Source of the DNA: Encephalitozoon hellem ATCC 50504
Taxonomy: Eukaryota; Microsporidia; Unikaryonidae
NCBI RefSeq assembly: GCF_000277815.2
Contig: NW_004057897.1
Location: forward strand, 103,644 to 167,643
Reading direction: 5' to 3'
Length of the DNA stretch: 64,000 nt
Shown: piece by piece, positions 35,043 through 42,943 of the stretch
How the letters are laid out: each line of letters starts with the position of its first letter
How positions within the stretch are numbered: position 1 is the stretch's first letter
Translations under genes and position numbers: made by a program
The notes under the pieces: generated by a model
Databases searched by the model: none
The model's input: the letters and a program-made list of their open reading frames with translations, nothing else
Told to the model about the DNA's origin: nothing

Positions 35043-35115
35043 CGTTCCTGGTGGGACTTGAACCCACGACCTCAGCTTTAGGAGAGCCGCGCTCTACCGA
35101 CTGAGCTACAGGAAC
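35043..35115 (-). tRNA. tRNA-Arg, anticodon CCT
   Basis: A 73-nt cloverleaf on the minus strand. The acceptor stem GTTCCTG pairs with CAGGAAC, with G as discriminator. The D-arm carries the internal A box TAGCTCAGTCGG, and the T-arm contains GGTTCAAGTCC (B box). The anticodon stem CGGCT/AGCTG (one G-T pair) closes loop CTCCTAA, so the anticodon is CCT, reading AGG. No intron. It lies between the RhoGAP-like gene and RVB1, 88 bp from the RVB1 start. Confidence 0.95.
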
Positions 35116-35203
35116 TTGTAGCTTGAGTAACGAGTATCCATCACACAGGCTTTTGTGCGCGCCTGTTGTAAGGATACATTGCGTCTTAAACACTATCCCC
35201 AGG

Positions 35204-36484
35204 ATGGTTAAGAGTAGCAATATAGCAATACACAGCCATGTAAAGTCCTTAGGGCTAGACAACTTTGGGAGACCTGTTGAAAAGCCAAATGCTGTGGTTG
35301 GGCAAGAGGATGCAAGAGAGGCCGCTGGACTTATAGTGGAGATGGTCAAAACAAAGAGAATGTCGGGAAGAGCCGTGCTTATATCTGGGCCTGCCGGATG
35401 CGGAAAGACGGCGCTTGCAGTAGGAATAAGTGAAGAGCTTGGCGCTGGAACGCCGTTTACTTCGATGAGCGGTAGCGAGGTATATTCCAATGAGATAAAG
35501 AAGACCGAGGTTCTTGAGGAGGCATTAAGGAGATCGATTCTTGTTAGGATGAGAGAGTTGAAGGATGTCTATGAGGGGGAGATTGTTGAGCTTAGGATTG
35601 TGGACGAGGAAAACCCACTAAACTCTTACTCCAAAAAGGTCAAGGAAATATTCATTACCCTGAAGACCAGCAAGGAGTCCAAGAAGCTTAAGCTCGCGGC
35701 ATCTCTTTATGAACAGATAGACAAGCAGAGGATAGTCAATGGAGACGTTGTTTACATAGAGGTCAACTCTGGGGTTATTAAGAAGTTGGGTAGAAGCGAG
35801 GCACACATGAATGATTTTGATCTTGAAGCCGACACCTATGTTCCTATTCCCAGGGGAGAGGTTTTGAAGAGAAAAGAGGTGATCCAATCTGTAACGCTTC
35901 ATGACCTGGACATGGCAAATGCCAAGCCCACTGGGCAAGACATGCTTTCTCTTGTTTTTCGAATATTAAGCCCCAAAAAAACCGAGATAACAGAGAGACT
36001 AAGGAGTGACGTCAACAGAATGGTGAACGAGTATCTAGAGAAGGGAAATGCAGAGATTGTTCCCGGGATCCTCTTTATTGATGAGGTCCACCTACTTGAT
36101 ATTGAATGCTTCACCTTCCTCCACAAGGTCATTGAATCACCTCTTAGCCCAACAATAATATTTGCCTCCAATAAAGGAATGGCTCCAATTAAAGGAAGCA
36201 ACGGGCTTTCTGGGCCCTTTGGGATTACAAAAGACTTACTTGACAGAATCATGATTATAACTGTGAAAAAGAATACAGAAGAGACCAACAGAAAGATCAT
36301 TGAGATGAGGCTGAAGGAGGAGGAGTTGCAGATGGATGACAATGCACTTTCTTTTTTTGTGAGTCTAAGCATCTCTAAGGGGCTGAGATATTGCATAAGC
36401 CTCATTCCTCTTCTGAAGACATATGGAGGGTGTGTTACCATCCAGAACGTAGAAGAAGTGAATGAGTTGTTCCACGACCGTTGA
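35204..36484 (+). CDS. RVB1: RuvB-like AAA+ helicase 1 (Rvb1/TIP49)
   Basis: A 426-aa AAA+ ATPase. IHSHVKSLGLD, VGQEDAREAAGLIVEMVKTKRMSGRAVL, Walker A GPAGCGKTAL, GSEVYSNEIKKTEVL, the insertion domain II with VYIEVNSGVIKKLGRS, VTLHDLDMANAKPTGQD, and Walker B LFIDEVHLLDIECF. ARPQGGQD-type sequence and TEITERLR favour Rvb1 over Rvb2. It acts in chromatin remodelling (INO80/SWR1), box C/D snoRNP assembly and TOR-linked complexes. It is slightly shorter than yeast (463 aa). The start at 35204 follows CCCC. Confidence 0.93.
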   Translation: MVKSSNIAIHSHVKSLGLDNFGRPVEKPNAVVGQEDAREAAGLIVEMVKTKRMSGRAVLISGPAGCGKTALAVGISEELGAGTPFTSMSGSEVYSNEIKKTEVLEEALRRSILVRMRELKDVYEGEIVELRIVDEENPLNSYSKKVKEIFITLKTSKESKKLKLAASLYEQIDKQRIVNGDVVYIEVNSGVIKKLGRSEAHMNDFDLEADTYVPIPRGEVLKRKEVIQSVTLHDLDMANAKPTGQDMLSLVFRILSPKKTEITERLRSDVNRMVNEYLEKGNAEIVPGILFIDEVHLLDIECFTFLHKVIESPLSPTIIFASNKGMAPIKGSNGLSGPFGITKDLLDRIMIITVKKNTEETNRKIIEMRLKEEELQMDDNALSFFVSLSISKGLRYCISLIPLLKTYGGCVTIQNVEEVNELFHDR

Positions 36485-36524
36485 TCCGAACGATTAAATA
36501 GTTTAATTATTCACCCTGTTTAGG

Positions 36525-37790
36525 ATGATTTTGTGTTGCAAGTGTGGAATACTTATTGAGCCAAGACTGATGAACATGTGTGACAGATGTCTTGTTACCG
36601 AAGTTACAATATCTGCCAAGGTGAAGAGGAGTCTGTCTGTGGAGAGATGCAGAGGGTGCGAGCGATATCTTCAGCCTCCGAAAAACTGGGTAGAACTGTC
36701 TTGGGGGTCAAAGGAGTTTCTGCTGTTCTTAATAAAGAAGAACAAGACACTCAACGGGCTTTGCATTGTCGATTCGAATTTCATCTACACGGAGCCCAAC
36801 TCAAAGAGGATTATGGTAGGGCTCACTGTCCGAGAATGCGGGGTAGAGCAGCCTTTGGAAATGAAGTATGTCATTAGGAACATGCAGTGCCCTGATTGTG
36901 CAAAGGTGGAAGCAAAGCAATTCTGGAATAGTATTGTCCAGGTAAGGCACAAGAGCAGGCACAAAAGGATGATGATATACCTAGAGCATCTCGTTTTGAA
37001 GAATAATGCATACAAAGACACTAGTAACATAAAGCAAAGGAAGGAAGGACTAGACTTCTACTACATTGATAGAAATGCGGCAATAAGGATGGTGAACTTT
37101 CTACAGAGTGTTCTTCCTGTTAGAACAAAGGTATCCGAGAGATTGATAAGCAAGGATGTCCATACTAGCAAGTGTAACTATAAGTTCAGCCACTCTGTTG
37201 AGATTGCTTCATTGTGCAAGGATGATCTGGTTGTTGTTGGACCGAAGATTAGGCAGAGTCTTGGAGTTGGAAGTCTTGTGATTGTCCAAAAGATAGCCAC
37301 GAGCATTGTTCTCTTTGATGTGAGCTCGATGAAAAGCGTGAAGATTGCAGGATCGTTTTACTGGAGCAACCATGACGAATTCAAAATACTCATGAGCTCA
37401 AGTGACTTCACAAGGTATACTGTTATAATGAAGAATAATAGAAGAATGGAGGGAGCGGGATATGATCTTACCGTGACGTCAGACCATAACGAGTTTTCTG
37501 AGGCCCGGTTCCATCTCGGAAATGTAGAAGAAGACGATGAGGTGCTTGGGTATGATCTTCGTCACCTGAACTTAACTGTTGAGTGCGAGGACAAGCCCGA
37601 GGTAGTTCTTGTACGGAAGATGCCAAAGAGTGATGTTGTGTGGAAGATAGATGTGAGTGATGAGAACAAGATGGAATATAGACTATTTGTTGAGGATGTC
37701 GAGAATGACAAGGAAATGATTGAGGGGCTTTGCACTTTCAAGGGGGAGGAGGAAGGCATCAGTAAGGAGATGAAGGCATTCAAGATCTAA
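36525..37790 (+). CDS. NMD3: 60S export adaptor Nmd3
   Basis: A 421-aa protein with the Nmd3 N-terminal zinc region: CCKCGILIEPRLMNMCDRC, then CRGCERYLQPPKNWV and later MQCPDCAKVEAKQFWNSIVQVR. These supply the CxxC pairs. The middle matches the family (KRMMIYLEHLVLKNNAYKDTSNIKQRKEGLDFYY). Yeast Nmd3 (518 aa) carries a C-terminal nuclear export signal; here the tail is shorter and acidic, with LTVECED- and MIEGLCTF-type hydrophobic positions that could serve. It carries pre-60S subunits out of the nucleus via Crm1. The ATG follows CCC. Confidence 0.92.
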   Translation: MILCCKCGILIEPRLMNMCDRCLVTEVTISAKVKRSLSVERCRGCERYLQPPKNWVELSWGSKEFLLFLIKKNKTLNGLCIVDSNFIYTEPNSKRIMVGLTVRECGVEQPLEMKYVIRNMQCPDCAKVEAKQFWNSIVQVRHKSRHKRMMIYLEHLVLKNNAYKDTSNIKQRKEGLDFYYIDRNAAIRMVNFLQSVLPVRTKVSERLISKDVHTSKCNYKFSHSVEIASLCKDDLVVVGPKIRQSLGVGSLVIVQKIATSIVLFDVSSMKSVKIAGSFYWSNHDEFKILMSSSDFTRYTVIMKNNRRMEGAGYDLTVTSDHNEFSEARFHLGNVEEDDEVLGYDLRHLNLTVECEDKPEVVLVRKMPKSDVVWKIDVSDENKMEYRLFVEDVENDKEMIEGLCTFKGEEEGISKEMKAFKI

Positions 37791-37821
37791 GAATATAATA
37801 ATTGGTAATGTTTGGGGTTAA

Positions 37822-38118
37822 ATGAGTAAGGGTGAGCTGGGAAAAGCCTTGAGCAAGAATGAGAATTTGGTGGTTTCTAAGAGAGGGTGTCCATTTTGTT
37901 TGGATGCTGTCGAGGTGCTGAAAGAGCGGAGGGTTGACTTTGATGAGATCAGGAACACTGAGAATGAGGAGCTTTCGAAAGAAATAGAAAAGGAATATGG
38001 GTTTTACACATTCCCTAAGATTTTTCTTAAGGGGAAGTTTATCGGAGGAGCAAGTGACTTGAGGAAGTATGTGACAACAAAGGAGTTTCTTGATGCCTTT
38101 GGGTCCGGTGAAAAATAA
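37822..38118 (+). CDS. Glutaredoxin (dithiol, CPFC active site)
   Basis: A 98-aa thioredoxin-fold protein. The active site CPFC is at about residues 23-26 in SKRGCPFCLDAVEVL. The TFPKIFLKGKFIGGASDLRKY block contains the cis-proline (TFP) and the glutathione-binding GG-SD. Size is typical of classic glutaredoxins. It reduces protein disulfides and mixed disulfides using glutathione; monothiol Fe-S-type Grx5 would have CGFS instead. The ATG follows GGGG (37814-37817). Confidence 0.92.
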   Translation: MSKGELGKALSKNENLVVSKRGCPFCLDAVEVLKERRVDFDEIRNTENEELSKEIEKEYGFYTFPKIFLKGKFIGGASDLRKYVTTKEFLDAFGSGEK

Positions 38119-38181
38119 AATCTTGTGGCTTACTTTTTATTTTTTGGATGAGAAAAAAATAAAATTAGATGACACCCCGGG

Positions 38182-38631
38182 ATGGACAAACTGAGATTTG
38201 AGGAGACGCCTACCAGTCCTAAAGACATAAGGTCTGGAAACTATATAAAGGTTGAGGTTAACGGGCAGATGAGATCTGCACAAGTCATCGAAACATCTTC
38301 TGTCAAGAATGGGAAGCACGGAGCAGCCAAGACAACCATTCTATCGAAGATTCTTTCTACTGGGTCAAACCACAAGGGAATATACACTGGAAATGATTCT
38401 ATTATTATATGCAGGCCTGAAAAAGTCCAGCTCAAGGTTATTGATATTAGCGAGACCAGTATAACATTTTCCAACAGCGACGGATCATTTGATTCCATTG
38501 ATGTTGCAGGAAAGATGAGCCCCGAGGATATCAGCAAGATTGTTCAAACTGTTGAGGGGTCTAAGAGCGAAAGCTTTGATCTTTCTCTAAGGGTACTACC
38601 TGACTTTTATAAACTCGAGTCTATTAGGTAA
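38182..38631 (+). CDS. TIF51: Translation factor eIF5A
   Basis: A 149-aa factor that relieves ribosome stalling and helps termination. The hypusine loop reads VKNGKHGAAK with the modified lysine at residue 45; most eukaryotes have TGKHGHAK, so a histidine two residues after the Gly is alanine here. It is preceded by PTSPKDIRSGNYIKV and followed by an OB-fold domain. The substrate enzyme, deoxyhypusine synthase, has its 3' end at 1-220. The ATG follows a CCCCGGG. Length is normal (yeast 157 aa). Confidence 0.92.
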   Translation: MDKLRFEETPTSPKDIRSGNYIKVEVNGQMRSAQVIETSSVKNGKHGAAKTTILSKILSTGSNHKGIYTGNDSIIICRPEKVQLKVIDISETSITFSNSDGSFDSIDVAGKMSPEDISKIVQTVEGSKSESFDLSLRVLPDFYKLESIR

Positions 38632-38776
38632 TTTAAAAGGTTTTTTGGCCTTTCACGGGAGGATGATCCACTGTGAAGCCGAATTTTGTTGATATTCCTC
38701 GTAGGACTCTCAATAAAACTTCTTCTGGATGCAGTTTCTGCCTTAATGATTTATCTTTTTCTTTATATCCCTAGGA

Positions 38777-40861
38777 ATGAACCAAGTCAGCGAGCTGCGG
38801 AGGTTCGAGACATCAATTGACTACCAGCTGGATAAGGACAGGTTGGGCAAATTCCTGCTTTTCTACGAGGAGGATGGGGAGCTTGCCTATGTCAACAGGC
38901 TCAGAGAGTCTAAGGGCTGTGTTGAGATTGACATGGAGGATATAGCGGTATATGATGAGAGCGGGCTTGTGAATAGGATTGAAGGGAATGCAATGTCTTA
39001 CATAAATCTACTGTATACAGTGATAGATGAGATTCTCCTTGACAGTGGAGAGATTTCCGGAAGAGAGGAACCAGAAGATGTTTTTTTTTACCACAGGATT
39101 TCGAGGCTCAAGGAAAGATTTCCTGAGAAAAAGGCCACAGACGTGTTTCCTTCGTTTTTGTTAAGAAGGTACTCTCTGGTGCTGAAGCCAAGAAGAAACA
39201 CCAGAGTGTATTCTGTTCGAGAGCTAAAGTCCATGCATATTGGATCCTTGATACGAGTAAGTGGGATTGTCACAAAGGTTAGTCAAGTGAAGCCAAGCAT
39301 TAAGGTTGCAACGTATATCTGTGAGAGCTGTGGAGCAGAGACATACCAGCAGGTAGATGGAGATGTGTTTGATCTTTTGGAAGAATGTGGAAGCGAGAAG
39401 TGCAGAATCAGGAATGTTCGAGGGACTCTAATTCTTGTAACGAGAGGGTCTAAGTTCATCAAGCATCAAACTGTCTATATGCAGGAACTAACTGGGGATA
39501 TTCCACGTGGGTGTATCCCAAGGACATTGGTGATGGAATGCTATTCTTCACTGGCAGAGGAATGCAGGCCTGGGGATGTAGTTGTTGCCGGAGGAGTGTT
39601 TATGCCAAAACCTTATTATGGGATAAAGAAATTGAAGGCAGGACTACTTGCAGACGTCTACTTGCACGCTACCAGTGTTCAAAGAATTGGAGCCAGAGTG
39701 TTTGATATCAATAGGGAGGTAAAAGCGTATCCCGTGGAGCAAATGGTAAGGTCGATAGCACCTGAGATTTTTGGGATGGAAGATATAAAGAAGATTTTGC
39801 TTTTGATGCTTATTGGAGCACCTGGAAGGGTTCGCGAGGATGGAATGAGGATAAGGGGAGACATAAATGTATTACTTGTAGGAGATCCTGGTATCGCAAA
39901 GAGTCAGCTCTTGAAGACATGTGTAAAGATAAGCAGGAGGGGGGTTTACACGACAGGAAAAGGATCTAGTGGGGTTGGTCTTACTGCAAGCGTAACCAAG
40001 GACCAGATAACCGGGGAGATGATTCTTGAGGGAGGAGCCTTAGTTCTTGCAGATGGAGGAATATGTTGCATTGACGAATTAGACAAAATGAACGAAGTTG
40101 ATAGAATTAGTATCCACGAGGTTATGGAACAGCAAAGTGTGTCTATTAGCAAGGCAGGAATCAATACAAGTCTGAATGCAAGATGCTGTGTCCTTGGTGC
40201 AGCCAACCCTGTTCGAGGAAGGTACGATATAAAGCAGAGCATCGAGCATAATATCGGGCTTCCCTGCTCTCTTCTTTCAAGATTTGACGTTGTTGCCATT
40301 CTTCGGGACGAATCCAACTTGGAGAGGGATGAAAGCCTTGCCAACCACATTACATCCCTTCACCTACAGGAAGAGCCAGAAACAATCCCTTATGACGAAA
40401 TTCGAGGAGTCATTGATGAGGCAAAGAAAATAGATCCCATACTTCCTCCTCACCTTTCAAGCAAACTAACGGATGCATATGTGAGAGCCAGGAAGGAAAG
40501 CCCTTATGTAACGCCCAGATATCTTCTATCGCTCATAAGATTAAGCCTCGCACACTGTAGACTTCGGCTTTCCGCAGAAGTTGGCGAGGAGGATATTAAT
40601 GAAGCATTAAGGCTCATGAACGTGACAAGGATCCCCGTTCCAAAGAAAAAGAGAGAGGAGGTGTCAAGCAAGAGGGAAATATATAACCTTATTCTTTCTC
40701 TTGCAGCTGAGGAGGGAAACAGAAAATATGTGAAGCTAGAACGCCTGTGGGAGGCTACAAAGGACAAGTATAGCACCAGCGAGGTCGAGGATGTTATTTC
40801 GGACTTTGCATCGTGTGGAATCTGGATCAGGAATAATGAGGAGCTAGTTATTTTTAATTAA
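38777..40861 (+). CDS. MCM7: MCM7 replicative helicase subunit
   Basis: A 694-aa MCM2-7 subunit. A zinc finger CESCGAE...CGSEKC lies at about 185-213. The AAA+ core has Walker A GDPGIAKSQLL at about 369, YTTGKGSSGVGLTASV, Walker B ICCIDELDKM, and arginine finger LLSRFD. GRYDIKQSIEHNIGLPCSLLSRFDVVAILRD, with ANPVRGRYD, matches MCM7 (ANPAYGRYN...NIQLPAALLSRFD). Walker B has EL instead of EF. A C-terminal winged helix ends the protein. It unwinds DNA within the CMG complex. The ATG follows CCC. Confidence 0.9.
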   Translation: MNQVSELRRFETSIDYQLDKDRLGKFLLFYEEDGELAYVNRLRESKGCVEIDMEDIAVYDESGLVNRIEGNAMSYINLLYTVIDEILLDSGEISGREEPEDVFFYHRISRLKERFPEKKATDVFPSFLLRRYSLVLKPRRNTRVYSVRELKSMHIGSLIRVSGIVTKVSQVKPSIKVATYICESCGAETYQQVDGDVFDLLEECGSEKCRIRNVRGTLILVTRGSKFIKHQTVYMQELTGDIPRGCIPRTLVMECYSSLAEECRPGDVVVAGGVFMPKPYYGIKKLKAGLLADVYLHATSVQRIGARVFDINREVKAYPVEQMVRSIAPEIFGMEDIKKILLLMLIGAPGRVREDGMRIRGDINVLLVGDPGIAKSQLLKTCVKISRRGVYTTGKGSSGVGLTASVTKDQITGEMILEGGALVLADGGICCIDELDKMNEVDRISIHEVMEQQSVSISKAGINTSLNARCCVLGAANPVRGRYDIKQSIEHNIGLPCSLLSRFDVVAILRDESNLERDESLANHITSLHLQEEPETIPYDEIRGVIDEAKKIDPILPPHLSSKLTDAYVRARKESPYVTPRYLLSLIRLSLAHCRLRLSAEVGEEDINEALRLMNVTRIPVPKKKREEVSSKREIYNLILSLAAEEGNRKYVKLERLWEATKDKYSTSEVEDVISDFASCGIWIRNNEELVIFN

Positions 40862-40885
40862 AAGGACCGTAAAAAGGAATAAGTT

Positions 40886-41272
40886 TTAATAGAAGTATCC
40901 AAGAATTTTCCCACCAACGTTTTCTGCTAGGCACTCTCTGTGGTCGAGTATGCCTTTTGAAGTGTTGAACAGAACATGCCCGAACTGTCTAGCAGGCAAG
41001 AGCCTTGCTCTGAAATTCTCAATTCCGTCTTTCTTAACTATATAGTTAGGGGAGATGGCTCCACATCTGTTAAGTCTGCCGTTCAGGTCGATGATGCTCT
41101 TTCCATTTCCTTTATCATGTATGTAGGAAAATCCTGAGATATATCCATACTTCAGCATCTGAAGAAGAAATTTACGCATTTCCTCTGTCGAAAACCTCAG
41201 GAGAAGCTGTCTCTTTCCTGCCCTGCTAGCATTGTTGATAGCCTTGCACATGTTGGCTAATGCTGCGCTCAT
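40886..41272 (-). CDS. RPS22: 40S ribosomal protein S22/S15A (uS8)
   Basis: A 128-aa small-subunit protein matching uS8: [80 protein letters not shown] and the end GGKILGYFY. Length is one or two residues from yeast (130 aa). It is intronless. The start at 41272 has CCCC and an AAATTT box upstream. Confidence 0.96.
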   Translation of the reverse strand: MSAALANMCKAINNASRAGKRQLLLRFSTEEMRKFLLQMLKYGYISGFSYIHDKGNGKSIIDLNGRLNRCGAISPNYIVKKDGIENFRARLLPARQFGHVLFNTSKGILDHRECLAENVGGKILGYFY

Positions 41273-41290
41273 TTCAAGGGGCAAAATTTT
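41273..41290 (-). promoter_or_regulatory. AAATTT plus CCCC start signal of RPS22
   Basis: On the minus strand AAATTT (41284-41289) is followed by CCCC (41278-41281) six bases before the RPS22 ATG. It is the same layout as upstream of RPL3, RPS28 and RPS3. Confidence 0.7.
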
Positions 41291-41363
41291 CTTTGGATAA
41301 TTGTTGCTGCCCGTACTAAAACACTAGTGAAAAGTGCTGAATAATCCGGATGCATTGTTACCC

Positions 41364-41804
41364 ATGTTCCTTCTTCTTTTCATCATAGTGTTGGCCATTT
41401 TCATTAGAATTGCAACACATCTTTTTACAAGAAAAGGCACAAGGACTATAAAGTTTGTTGGCCCCCGTGGTGCAGGAAAAACAAGAACACTCAATGCACT
41501 GATCGGAATCAATGGAAAGACTGTTCCGACCCTTGAGACCTACAAGGTTATGTATAAAGACGTGGTTATACACGACGTTGTTCAGAAAGATGGCGACTTT
41601 TGCAAAAGATATGGCATTGATGACCCATCAGTTGCCTATTTCTTCTTCCTGAGAAACTCAGACGACCTGTCTAAGCTTCAAGATCTAAGGGGGTTTGACA
41701 TAAAGCTTGTATCCTGCGGTCCTCATGATCGAGAAAAAACTCTAGGAAAGAATGTTATTTTTCTGGATGAGGACCTAACCCAAATAGAAAAGCACTTTCT
41801 TTAG
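41364..41804 (+). CDS. Signal recognition particle receptor beta-like GTPase (short)
   Basis: A 146-aa protein. An N-terminal anchor (about 1-18, LLLFIIVLAIFIRIA) is followed by an Arf/SRPRB-like P-loop GPRGAGKTRTLNAL. Family members are about 240-270 aa; this one seems to lack later G-motifs (no NKxD), although FDIKLVSCG may stand in the G4 region. SRPRB anchors the SRP receptor at the ER. The start at 41364 has CCC directly before it. It may be a reduced SRPRB or another membrane-anchored P-loop protein. Confidence 0.7.
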   Translation: MFLLLFIIVLAIFIRIATHLFTRKGTRTIKFVGPRGAGKTRTLNALIGINGKTVPTLETYKVMYKDVVIHDVVQKDGDFCKRYGIDDPSVAYFFFLRNSDDLSKLQDLRGFDIKLVSCGPHDREKTLGKNVIFLDEDLTQIEKHFL

Positions 41805-41829
41805 AAGCTCAAGTAAACTTAGATAAGAT

Positions 41830-42759
41830 TTATGATCTCTTACTATGCATGTTAAGGATATCATGAAACATTCCGTAGAATTGGAGCCTCGAGTTAACGC
41901 CCTCAGATATTCTTAGGTTTGTCAATCCAATCACCTTAAGTAGTTCGTAGTTTTCCATGTTCTTTGCAGCCCTAAAAAACGAGTTTATCAAGTCCAAAGG
42001 ATCGAACTTCTCATCCCAGATCGTATCAAACATCTCTAATGCCTCTTCAACTTCATTCTTCACAAGCCTTTCCAGGACCTTCTCGATCCTTTTTGGAGAC
42101 GGAAGGCCTATTATCTTGATTATGCGGTCCCGATCTATTGTCTCAGAAGAATTAATGCATGCCTGGAGGATGTTTAGTGATTGCCTCATGTCCCCATCAC
42201 TGAGCTCGACGACAAGATCAAGAGCCTCACAGCTTATCTTGATGCCTTCATTGCCACAAATTTCTTTTAATTTCCCAAGAATTGTAGAATGCTCTATCCT
42301 TTCGAACCTTAGTATTGCACATCTACTCTGAATAGGCTCAAATATCTTTGTAAGTGTATTACAGATCAAGATGAATCTACATTCGGAGCTGTGTACTTCC
42401 ATCACTCTGCGCATCGCCTGCTGAGCAGCTGATGTCATGGAGTCTGCCTCGTCCAAGATTATGATCTTGAATTCACAGCCTTTAACCTTTCTCTGGGCAA
42501 AGTTTTTAATGGTGGTTCTGACTGTATCTATTCCTCTCTCGTCTGATGCATTCAGCTCTAATAATCCCTCCCTGCTAGGCAGAAGCTTTCTTGTGAGTAT
42601 CCTTGCACAGGTTGTCTTTCCTGTTCCCGGAGGGCCTGAGAGAAGCAGGTGTGGCATGTCTCTACTTTCAATGATAAGCGAAACCAGCTCTACCGTAGTG
42701 TGGTTTCCAACTATGTCTTGTATCTCGTTTGGACGATATTTGTTCACAAGTAAGTCCAT
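41830..42759 (-). CDS. RFC4: Replication factor C small subunit (yeast Rfc4/human RFC2)
   Basis: A 309-aa AAA+ clamp-loader subunit. KYRPNEIQDIVGN, Walker A GPPGTGKTTCARIL, ELNASDERGIDTVR, Walker B IIILDEADSM, the SRC arginine-finger motif in QSRCAILRF, and GDMRQSLNILQA are all present. The FEPIQSRCAILRFERI and late LRISEGVNSRLQ blocks fit the Rfc4/RFC2 type. It loads PCNA on primed DNA, and also works in checkpoint loaders. The ATG follows CCC. Confidence 0.9.
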   Translation of the reverse strand: MDLLVNKYRPNEIQDIVGNHTTVELVSLIIESRDMPHLLLSGPPGTGKTTCARILTRKLLPSREGLLELNASDERGIDTVRTTIKNFAQRKVKGCEFKIIILDEADSMTSAAQQAMRRVMEVHSSECRFILICNTLTKIFEPIQSRCAILRFERIEHSTILGKLKEICGNEGIKISCEALDLVVELSDGDMRQSLNILQACINSSETIDRDRIIKIIGLPSPKRIEKVLERLVKNEVEEALEMFDTIWDEKFDPLDLINSFFRAAKNMENYELLKVIGLTNLRISEGVNSRLQFYGMFHDILNMHSKRS

Positions 42760-42943
42760 TAGGGTTATGCAATTGCTTCTTGATAATTGCCTCTAGTGGA
42801 CGATGTGTTCCAGAGTTGTGCTAGGTCGTTACACTTAAAACAGAATGAGGTATGTGCCAGTACTCAAGGTATTGTTATTATACTTATGAAACCATTGTTT
42901 CGAGGTCTTTGTTGATAAATCTTTACCAAATGCATTAGGTAGA

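Noticed and set aside
36587..36877. + strand ORF in another frame inside NMD3
   Set aside because: NMD3 zinc motifs in the main frame explain the sequence; no family for the alternate one.
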